A stretch of 64,000 nt of DNA from Dendrolimus kikuchii (taxonomy: Eukaryota; Arthropoda; Insecta; Lepidoptera; Lasiocampidae). The stretch is taken from contig CM034388.1 of NCBI GenBank assembly GCA_019925095.2, forward strand, positions 3,521,501 through 3,585,500, written 5' to 3'. The notes beneath the pieces were generated by a model, which saw nothing but the letters and a program-made list of their open reading frames with translations, made no database searches and was not told the DNA's origin. A program made the translations under genes and the position numbers. Positions 12,701 through 24,700 of the stretch are shown here, in pieces (positions within the stretch are counted from its first letter, which is position 1; each line of letters begins with the position of its first letter).

Positions 12701-15700
12701 ACATACCACCTGCAATTATCCGTGCAGGAACGGAGAAAGATATCCGTGCAGGAACGGAGAAAGAATACAATTTCCTGCGGCCGGGCGGCCTGTCGTAAGA
12801 GGCGACAAAACAACACACAGCCAGGTGGTAGGGTATTTGCCCGACTGGATGGCTACCACCCCTGGTCTAAAGTATGTCGCCATAACAACCTTGAGTTGTG
12901 TTCCGGCATTAGTGGCCAGGTTCCAGTCTCCTTTAAAAGAGCAGCAGCGCATTTGTAGCACCCTCGGTGTTGCAAATATCTATAGGCGATGGTAACCGCT
13001 TTCCATCAAGTGGGCCGTCTGCCTGTCTGCTATACTCCTGGAATAAAAAAAAAAAAAAAAAAAAAAAACCTGACTGTGGGTTGTTTTGTTGCCTCTTACG
13101 ACAGGCCGCCCGGCTGCCGGAATTAGTATCCTTGCTCCGTTCCTGTATGGATAAATACTATAGAAATAAAAGCTTACCGGTTCAACGATGACATAAGAGT
13201 TATGCTTCGTCCTATCTGGCTTCAGACCGGTAACGAAATGATCTTTTGGAAGACCTCCTGTGTAGAAATGAGGGTAGGATACAACCATTGGGAAATCTGA
13301 AAAATATATTAATGCAAAACAGGTAAGTCGCTGATAAAAATTAGCAAGTGTAAGACAGATAAAAAATCTTAGATTTTTTTATCGGACCAGTCACAAGTTT
13401 GAGAGAGGTAAGTAGGTTAGGCTAATTGGTTAATCGTTACTATATATTTATGAATTTGGGGAATAGTGTGAATGGAGCGTTAGGTAAACTTCTAAGCGCT
13501 AAGAACCTCAGCCAGAAGGCCCAGCTCGCCATACACAACGCGGTGCTGGTACCTACGCTCACGTATGGAAGCGACAGTTGGGTATGGAAGAGAGAGCATG
13601 AAAGTAGAGCAAACGCGGTCGAGATGCGAGCACTGCGCAAAATCTGCGGAGTGACGCTAGCGGACCGCGTTCGTAATATCGAAGTAAGAAAGAGAGGTGG
13701 TCTGAAAGAGAGTGTCGGGGTGCAGGTAAAGAAAGGAATGCTCCGGTGGTTCGGGCATGTGGAAAGAATGCATGATGAAAGAATGACTAAACAGATATAC
13801 AATGCAAAAGTGGATGGATGCAGAAGTCGTGGAAGGCCACGGCACACCTTCCATGATCAAATTGATCGTGTACTAGCAGAAGGTGATGTCAGGAGCCTTA
13901 AGAACAGACGAGCGTGCATGACAAGAGTTATGAATGTCAAAGAAGCAAGTGAGGTGTGTAAGAATAAGCCTAAATGGCGCTTTGTTGTTCGTGCCTACCC
14001 CGCAAGGGAACTGGCGTGAAGTTATGTATGTATGTATATATTTATGATACTAAATTAAAAATATATACCTTCTTTTATTTGGAAAGTAAGACCAATTTAT
14101 TATGGTTTTCACCAGTTTAAAGCTAAACAGTGATGTAATAATTCTTTTTCTTTACACTACTGACAACTTTGTAAATAACGAATGTATGATCATATAGGCA
14201 TCTCTTTCCAATACGCTTTTAACGTCATAAGTGAAAGCAGTCTGGGTATACTTATGTATGTACGTTTCCTTTAGCTTCAGTTAACGTTTTGAATTACATA
14301 TATAATACATATACATTATCATACCTGTTTCCCATAGGGGTAGGCAGAATTAACAACTATAGCGCGGCCAGTATGTAAAAGCGCTGGAAGTATATGTGTT
14401 AGGGACACTGTATCCCCGATGCGGGCCCCCGCTCCACCCTCGCGGCGTTCGGGTCGCCCGACCCGCCCGCCGGCCAAACTACTCAGTTAATCATGCAACT
14501 TTGTGATGTACGAATGTATGTAGGAACTCACGCGCCGGCCTGCGCGCCGCGCGTTCGTGATAACCGTTCAGTAGGTTTATTCATTAAAACAAGTTTACCA
14601 TAAAATCAAGCCTTATTATTTCAAGTGCCCGCTATACAACAGACTATTGCTCAATGTTTTTAGAGGTTTTTAGGACAAAAGTGATAATAAGATGACTAGA
14701 GCCATATTATTACGGCACCTGACTAACACGATGATCGCCACGCTCGCAAGTGGTCCATGAGCAGACGGAGAGATAACCACTCGCTGACAACCCGCTGCTC
14801 AGAGATCACCTATAGACCTACTACTACCAATTACCAATCCCTGACTCGGCAATTCGTGGATCATGCGGCATTCACTGGTTGAAAACGCGGCGTCCACCCG
14901 TGGAAGGAGGTGCTTGTCGGATGCCAGATGACTCTAATCAGCTATGACCTTAACTATCAGAACTAACTTTTATAATCTAAACCGAACACTCACTATAATA
15001 ACATTTGGAAGCGTCGCTCAATCCTGCAGGAAGACTTGGAACCGTGTCGTAGCAGTCTGTCCTGTTATAAATTCTGTCATAAACACTCTCTGATAGGTTG
15101 TACCTGTATACGTGAACACCGTTCATAGTGAAAGCACCTGAAAGTAATTAAAATTAACTACTTTATACCTTGCCTGCTTTTTTCGGGCCCAGAGTAGTCC
15201 GTTGTATATTACCCGTAACACAAGCTTAACTTGCTTAATTTAAAGATATATAAGTTGTGCGCAGAAGGTTTGCCGATGACAACCCCTCCCGCCTCCCACG
15301 ACACGCGGTCGTCTAGTTCTTATAATAATAATAATAATAATCGGCAGACAAACACACACATTGTATACCCCCAAATTAAGCAAGTTACGCTTGTTTTATA
15401 GGTAATATACAACGGACTACTCTGGGGCCGATCCCAGACACCCAGACCATAGTAAATAACGGAGCAAATACGTTTCCGAAATTTACTATACCAGGAATCG
15501 AACCCGGAACGCAGAGGCGTTGCAGTGAGGTACGCCGGCAAAGGCTTAGCCCGCTCAACCACAGAGGCCGTCGTCGTCTAATTAGACAAGCCCCGGTCAC
15601 AGTCGTAGGAAGCGGAAGGGCCGACCATCCGCAAACCTTCTGCGCACGACTTACGGCGGCTTTCAATATTCAATCTCAATCTTTAATCTCTAATCCAAAA

Positions 15701-18700
15701 TCGATATTTTCAATCCATTTCCTATTTATGTGATTTCAATATTCGATCCACAGATCGCTTCGTCGATCTGTTTTACGACTCCATCGTTGGGAGGGCGATC
15801 CGGCATTTTTGGATTGCCACTTGTATGAAAGTGACAGCTACACGTTTTCAATAAACGATCTCTAATTTTGACAGATCCGTTTTTGACCAGATAACAGATA
15901 ACCAGATGTTATATTGAAACGAGGATTTTGGATCGATCGATGGGTTTGTTTGCTGGTAGAAATGGACCAAAGCTATTTTGATGTCCATTACCACTAGGTG
16001 GAGTCCCAGAAGACTTGTACTTAAGATCTTAAGCCAGTACTAGACGGTTCATTATGGTCTTTCAGTTTTTATAAAAATGAGACTGGAAAAGTTAAAACGA
16101 TATTAATTGTTAAAAAATGTTTCGTAAGTGACTTTTTAACGTTTTCGTTTAGTATTTCATTGTAAAAACTTCCAAAGGTTATTATTTATATTTTATCTTT
16201 TAAACACAAATTTATCCTTGAAAATACTACATAATCTAAGACACCATTGTGGGAACCACATCAAAATCGATAAAGATATAATTAATTTAATTGGACGAGC
16301 AAACCCGCGGCATGAGTCTTGTTTCGCCGGACTGCAATGAAATCAGCGCGGGCACAGCGCTTATTGCGTCACAGCACACTCGCACGGCATTCCACCGGCC
16401 GATACAAAACAGTCGTCCGCGGGAACGATACGTATTAGACGCACGCCGCTCCGCTATACTAGCCCGCTATACCATTTTAATTATAATATGAAACCTTCGT
16501 TCCTTTTTTAAAGTTGATAATGCCTCATTTATATCAAATTGAATGAAAAATGAGCCTTTAATTTTTGGCATAGACGGTTCATTTTTCTTTCAATTTGGAT
16601 GCGGCAATCAAAGTGATACGTATAAACATAAACTTAAATTACTCAATGCCTTAGTGGTCTTGTTGCAATTTATGTACGCTAATACAATGTTGAAGGGCTA
16701 CAATAACTTTGTATGTATTAATTTTAATGTTTTGTTGTCCAATATCATGTATTTAATTTGTCCCAATAAATTATTGTTTTAATCGATTTTGGTTTGTTTT
16801 GTTTCTCTACATTATGCAAACTTCCACAACAGTAAGTAGGAAAGTCACGAGAGAAGTGGGCAGGGCGAGGATTGAGGATGAATGGCCCGGGTCCTACATC
16901 TTACCGGTCGTTCATTTAAATCTGGATAGGTAACCATTTTAGGATTGCGATCGAATATTGAAAGCCGCCGTTATACAATGTGTTTTATACCGATTATTAC
17001 CCTATATAGGAGTTAATGTGAATAAATTCAGATAAAAAAAAGAAATTAAAACTAAAATACACTATGTAGCAGATCCCTGCAAACGGGGAGCTTACGTACG
17101 TTATGTAATTAATAATTATCAAAAGATTAGCCTCTGTATCCAGCGAGGTAATGCTGCCAGCCTTCTAGGTACAATGCCCAGCGACAGTGGTCTGGTGGGG
17201 CTGGACGGGCTTTAATATAGGTTTTATTTTAATTTTAGTTTTTTTAATAAATAATAAAACTACGTTTTAACGGTTTTAAGCGCGGTAATTTTATTTGATT
17301 TTGGTTTTACCGACGTTTCGGCCACTTTTCAGTGGCCGTGATCACGTAAGACAAAGATGTCAACTGTCACTTGACAACTGTCAACTGTCAACTGTCACTT
17401 GACATCTTTGTCTTCCGTGATCACGGCCACTGAAAAGTGGCCGAAACGTCGGAAAAACCAAAATCAAATAAAATTACCGCGTTTAAAACCGTTAAAACGT
17501 AGTTTCATTATGTTTACAAGTCGCGAAAACTTAAGAAAATATTTAGTTTTTTTTTTTACTATTGTATATATTTTTTTTGTTAGATTTATTTATAGGATAT
17601 TTTGGTTTTTGTTAATAGATGTTAGTTAGACTTAGGTTATTTATAGTATTTAATTTAAAAAAAAAATATCTTTCTTTTGACTTTTCCCGTCTAGTAATAA
17701 TAATTAAATGAATTTAATTTGCATCTCTCCGACAGGCCATAATTAGAGTCAGAAGAGAAATCACAGCACAACCACACAGTGGTAATTCACTTATTTCACA
17801 AAAATAAATCATGAATTCATTTTTATGAAATAAGCGCATAAGACATGCATTTAAATACAAAATACACTATTTCTCACAATCTACTGAATGGATACTGTTC
17901 AAAATAATTTTGTTTAAAAGTAGATTTTTCAGACTTTGCTTTTACAAAAAAAAATTCTTCATTGCATTTTAACATCTTTTTGACATTTGGTTTAGGTTGT
18001 ATGGCGATCAGCCCAAATCATCCCTATTGCATGCTGCAGTACAGCGAACAAGCTGACGACCCAACTGTAATGGAAAGTGGTTACCGTCGCCTATGAACAT
18101 TTGCAACTCCAGAGGCGCTACCAACATGCTGCCAGACTCCTAGACAGGACTGGAACCTAGTCATTTTTATAGCGCATTGCTACTAAATTTCTTCCATGTA
18201 ATCTATCCAATCCTCCAACCATCCAATTCCATGTAATCTGTCCAACGGACAACCGGTTCAAGTACCCTAAAGAAAGTGAGACTTGTCTAAATCGTCACTT
18301 ACTGTCGTAATAGAGTGGCATCAGCTTGCAAACGGTTTTCCTCCAGTATAATAACACGTCTTGCTTAGTTAGACGCTGTCTGTACATCACTCCTTCGGTA
18401 GAACCGAAAATTCGATCTGGACACGTCTGGAATATAAAATTGATATATTTGTATTTATTCAATTACATATAATCGAATACAATGCGAGAAAACTTAACTT
18501 ATTTGTATTGTATTCTACTCATAGTCTCTCAAGACTATAAGTAGAATACTGAGCCTAGATCACTGTCTTCTATGGGTAAGGTGCCCAGAAGGCTGGCTAC
18601 GTTTCTTTTTTGAAAATTGATTATATAACTTCACAAATTACGTCACACGAATTTCATCATTTTTGGACCTCTCCCCCAGCCTTTTCCTCGTACCCATATT

Positions 18701-21700
18701 TTGCAACAATACATCAAGAAATTATTCAATTAAAACAGCAGTTCCGTAATTAGTTATATTTCCATTTAAATTACTTTTTAGAGTTTCTTGTTAATAGTTC
18801 TTTCGTATTTTAAAGCTTAAATATTGTGGCGAGCGAGGATAGAACTTTCTGGCAGCGCAAGCCGGTCTCAAGACTTTTAGGAAACGGTAGAAGATTCTAG
18901 AAAGAAATTTTAGAAAGGGATAGATGATGAACAAAAGAGTAATGAAATGAAGATCGAAATTCTAGAATAGAAGGTTCACGAACGAAAAAACAGAGATAGA
19001 TGGATATTTAGAAAGGAACAGACAGTTTACTGTCTGTTCCTTTCTAAACAGCTTTTGTTCATCATCTATCCCTTTCTATAATGTATCTGCGTGTGCTGTA
19101 TGCTCTTGGTTTTATAAAAGCAAACAATGAAGGCATCAATATGTGACAACATTTTAATAATAAAAAAATATTTGCCCATTTTTTTCTACGTTTTCCAACT
19201 GTAACATAACCCCTTCTTCCACTCATAAATAAATCATCTCTAATGCATTAAAGCGTTTTAAGATTGCGGGCCCTTAGCCTCGCTCAGTATCGCCCGAGAT
19301 CGCCGGTGGGGGTTTGAAAAGTCCAACAGTAGATATCAGTTGACCTTGAACAACCTTGAGTTGGTAGCACCTTTGGTGTTACAAATGGCCATAGGCGATG
19401 TTAACCGCTTCCCATCAGGAGGGCCGTTTGCCTGTCTGCGGAACCCAGGCAATAAAAAAACTTACATCAGGATTATACTCAGGCAGTTGGGGATTGCCCC
19501 TGAATCTGTCAATCTCGAAGAATTCCTTGTGACCCCAGCGCTGGCCGTATTTGACTGTCACCTCGTCTGTAAAGTCTGCATATATCTGAAATATAACAAA
19601 CAAATATACCTAACATAGAACAAACTTTAAATTCACATCATAAAATCTTAGACTCTAATTATCAAACTATTTAGAAATAAAACAAGATGACAGACAAAGA
19701 TCTAAAAAACTACTAACAGAGTTGAATATGATATCATAAATAGTTATAAATACACTTCTAGGCGCTAAGATCCTCAGACAGAAGGCCCAGCTCGCCGTAC
19801 ACAACGCGGTGCTGGTACCTACACTCACGTATGGAAGCGAGAGTTGGGTATGGAAGAGAGAGCATGAAAGTAGAGTAAACGCGGTCGAGATGCGAGCACT
19901 GCGCAAAATCTGCGGAGTGACGCTCGCGGACCGCGTTCGTAATACTGAAGTAAGAAAGAGAGTTGGTCTGAAAGAGAGTGTCGGGGTGAAGGTAAGGAAA
20001 GGAATGCTCCGGTGGTTCGGGCATGTGGAAAGAATGCATGATGAAAGAATGACTAAACAGATATACAATGCAAAAGTGGATGGATGCAGAAGTCGTGGAA
20101 GGCCACGACACACCTTCCATGATCAAATTGATCGTGTACTAGCAGAAGGTGATGTCAGGAGCCTTAAGAACAGACGAGCTTGCATGACAAGAGTTATGAA
20201 TGTCAAAGAGGCAAGTGAGGTGTGTAAGAATAAGCCTAAATGGCACTCTGTTGGTCGTGCCTACCCCGCAAGGGAACTGGCGTGAAGTTATGTATGTATG
20301 TATGTATGTATAAATACACAGGTTAGACCTAGAATAATAATTCAAAAAATTATTCTGAGTACTAAAACTGACAAAGTGCAAGAGTACCAAAAAAATAAGG
20401 TCCAGAAAGTCAGTTTCTGGGTTTTGAAATGGGCCATACGTAACGAGTGTTTTATTTTTATATAAATAAACTAGGATATGCCCGCGACTTCGTTCATGCT
20501 GGACTTGAAATTCCCGGGACACAAAGTACCACAGCATTTAAAAAAGAATGTAAGCTATCTTTTTGGTAAAAGCTGTGTCGGAATATGATAATTTTTCTAG
20601 AACAACTTGTTTTTATTTTTTTTATTGCAGGAGATCAGCAGACAGGCAGACGGCCCACTCGATGGAAAGCGGTTACCATCGCCTATGGACATTTGCCTCA
20701 CCAAAGTTGCTACAAATGCGTTGCTGCTCTCTTAAGGGAGACTGGAACCTGGTCACTAAGGCCGGAACACAACTCAAGGTTGTTTTGGCGACATACTTTA
20801 GACCAGGGGTGGTAGCCATCCAGTCGGGCAAATGCCCTACCACATGTCTGTGGGTTGTTAAGTCGCCTCTTACGACAGGCCGCCCGGCCGCAGGAAACTG
20901 TATTCTTTCTCCGTTCCTGCACAGATAAACAACTACAAACTCCCGGGATAAAAAATATCAGACATTTTATTACATCAAATTTGCTATAGATCAGTGAAAA
21001 AATCACACCGTTATTCGATATTTTTTAATCTGGCCATTTCGAATCATTCCCAAAGATATTCCCGCGGGATTCCCAGGATAAAAAGTTACGGTCTAAGAAT
21101 TTGCTGTCGATCAGCAAAAACCGCTTCAAAATCGGCCCAGTAGTTTTTACGTGACTCCCGAACAAACAGACGAGAAATAAAAAAAAACATCTTGTTCTCC
21201 ATCGTTTTATATTTATATAGTATATTCCAGTTGTTTTTTTAATAGCTTCAATTTGCAGACAAGGCATGTTTAGAATTTTATAATATTACAATTATAGATA
21301 TGATAATATGAAGCGAGTGAGGTGTGTAAGAACAAGCCGAATGGCGCTCTGTTGTTCGTACCTACCCCGCAAGGGAACTGGCGTGAAGCTATGTATATAT
21401 GTATGTATGTATGTATTTCTCTAGTTAACTCACCCTAGCCAATATGCCCATATTGTTAACTGGCACTAATCCTGGCGCCAATGTCCTGGATACATCCAGG
21501 ACCGGTTCTCTGAAGTCCCATAAATACTCGTAAATGGTCTTCTTAACGAACAATTGGCTTCCTTTACTGTCTGCTAAGATCCTGAAGCCCGTCTTGATGA
21601 TGGAGTATGCATTGTGAAGGTATGACGCAATGCCCTGATGGAAGAAAGTATAGAATAGAAAACACTTTATTGTTCACAAAAATAAACAATTACAAAATGC

Positions 21701-24700
21701 CGGATGGAATGTCACTTACTCCTTGGAAGATCGGAAAGCCACTTGTGTAGTACGCGACATGCGTTGACACACTGGCGGCATTACGTTTTCCAGTGACTTT
21801 TTTTTTTGGTTTGAGGCGAGGGAAAATGCTTAACCGATTTACGCACAAACTGGCCGTTGCTAGGGGAACGACACGCGTCGGTCGGGGGCGATAACACTGC
21901 AGCAATAGTATGCTCTTGGCAGCGCTCCGTCCGCGATCGACGTCACAGAATAGTGTGGAAGACTCCGAGCGTTGCTGCACGGGCGAGCAACCCCAATACC
22001 CACTAAAAACCCCCTCCTCCCTGACGACCCTGCGCTTTGTATGTGTTGGAAAGGCTGAGATTTAGAACATAGTTACGCCCAGCCGATCCAGCGCAATAAA
22101 GTGCCTGGAGTGTGCCCTGGGAGAACACACCCCACTTCGTTGTGCGGGGGTAGAAGGTCCTTTGCTCTCCTAGCAAGCTAAAGGCCCCCCGCGGTACGTT
22201 TTCCAGTGACTAAGTCAGGGGCTGGCAAAGCTGCTTCAACAGCTGAAGAACTGAAACGGCGCAAATATGGAAACCATAGGAAGGGGTACATGTTTTGTGC
22301 CGTTTGGAGTTGAAACTTTAGAGTCCGTGGGGTCCGTCGGCAAAGGGTTTATTCAAAGAAACTCTCTTAAACCACCCGTTATCAGAAGGCTGGTTCGTAT
22401 TTAGCGCAACGAATTAGAATTGCCATACAGCATACAGTGGTAATGCAGCCAGCCTTCTGGGCACGCTTCCCTTTGGCAGCGATTTGCTTCATACTTTCTA
22501 TTAATTTATTTATAATTTAGTTTGCAGTCCAATAAATATTATGTTATTTACTAAAATTAATTGTAACAACTAAAATTATTTTAAAAGTTAAACTAAACTA
22601 TAAAATAGAAACCTAAAATTAAATACTAAAACTAAATGAAAAAAAGGAGAGCAAAATTATAGATAAAATATTGGTCCCAAACCACTGTCACTTACCGGGA
22701 ACGTTCCCGAAAGGCTGGCGGCGTTACCACGCAGAATAGCAATGCTTACCCTTTGAGCAAAATAGACGCCAGCCTTTTGGTCGCGTGAGAGATCTACTAA
22801 GCGCTCGGCAACATCTCGATAATTTAGTTTTATTTTCAAAATAAACAATTAGAAAATGAATAAATACAATAATATTATGGCAAAACAAAAGGCGGCCATA
22901 TCGCTTAAAGCGATCTCTTCCAGGCGACCTGACATAGAGGATACTTTTACCAATTTATGTCTAGGTATAATTAAATTAAAAAAAGGAAAAACAGTACAAT
23001 GTGGACAATAAACAGCAAACTCAAGAAGAATAGAAAAATATATATAGTTATCTATACTTAATATTGTATTGTATGTAACTCAAAAACTACAGGATCGATT
23101 TCAAAAATTCTTTCACGATTAGAATGTTTCATTACCTCAGAGTAACATAGGCTATATTTATATGTTTATCCCAAAATGTTCAAGAAATAAATGTCCACCC
23201 TTGCGAAGCCGGAACAGGCCGCTAGTTTTATTATAAATTAATGGGTAATGAGTTTTTGACAGATTTTTGTAATATGGCAAGTGATTTAGCATTTCTGACA
23301 TCTACGGGTAAAGAGTTCCAAAGGCAAATAGCCTGCAAAGCGAAGGATTTGGAACAGTAAAATGTTGAAGAATGTGCCTTTGACAGGAGGTAATAAGAGG
23401 AGCACAAATCGAAGGCGTGTGACGTGTGTATGAAATCAAAGTATTTGAAGCTCAAGGTAGTGGTTCAAGCAACAAACGTCGTAAGCTGCGTACGACGTAA
23501 CGCTGCCTGCGACCGACAAATGCTTGTAACGAAATTACACTTTAGTGATCAACATACAGAGTGCATGGGAATAATTGACGCGCGTTTAGACGGTTCCAGA
23601 GTGACCAAGGGTATAATAACGTCAATATCACGTCGAAAACAGCGCCCAACGTTGATTAACACTTGTTTTTATATATTGAATAGGTTCGCGTTTGACTGAC
23701 ATTGCACCTGACGTCAGGCGGAAATGCAGTCTAAGGTGGAGCACGCTTACCTAGAAGATACCTGTTCACGCGAGACTTAAAGACACCTAGATTATATTTT
23801 TCAGGAAAAACAGACGACGGTAAAGAGTTCCACTCTTCAGCGGTGCGTATGATGAAAGAGGAAGCATAGCGTTTCGTCTGCTTCGTTGGTATTTCCACCA
23901 TATATCGGTGGCGTGAGTGCGTACGTCTGCTTGTCCGGTGGTAGAATGGTGAGGGAGGAACCAATTCATGTAATCCCGTGGCACACTCCCCGAAGTGTAT
24001 CCTATAGAATACCGACAAACTGGCGACCTTACGTCGATGACTTAGGCTCTGAAGCCTCTCGTCGAATAGTTGGTTATTGCCTATCAAGCCCAGCCCCAGC
24101 CTACAGGGGCCCCGAAACTGTGTAAGCGAAAATTCTTAAAATATCCACAATTCACAATCTTTTTAGAAGTGAAACTTCTATATAGACGAGGGGGCTTAAG
24201 ATTTTTCTATCAAGAAAAAGCGTTACGGCCGCGTGGAGGAGCGGCATAAATTTAGACTAGACGTGGTGAGAGGCGGCATAATTTTAGACTAGACTATGGA
24301 TGCGTTTTTTGGTTCCAGATCGAATTCAGTTTTTTTGTTTGATAAAATAAAATATGTTTAAATAAAAAATATAATATAATAATTTGCAGCAAACCTGCGA
24401 AAAATCGAAATGTGTGCTGGGACACATAGTAGGAGTGGAACTTCAACGGACAAGTGGAAAAACTGTTAAGGTTATAGGCCTTTGAATTGAAAAATATTAA
24501 TATTAAAATCAAGTTTATTACGACAAACATTTAGAACAGACATTTTGTAATAAGTAGAAGAAAAAAACAGTATGACCAATCTACAAATAATATAATCTAG
24601 TTTTTTATGCATTTGAGTACTACCACATAATATATTTCTCCAACAAAAACGAATGGCAACGGATAAGTGACAAAACGAATCGTAACAAAATTTTAACTTG

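Noticed and set aside
13440..13860. Minus-strand frames opposite RTE fragments (for example [11 protein letters not shown])
   Set aside because: They are antisense shadows of the RT C-terminus, which has the known motifs in the plus frame.
15494..15561. Possible tRNA gene (A and B boxes)
   Set aside because: Spacing and flanks fit a SINE head. No acceptor stem or anticodon arm forms and a (TAT)n tail follows.
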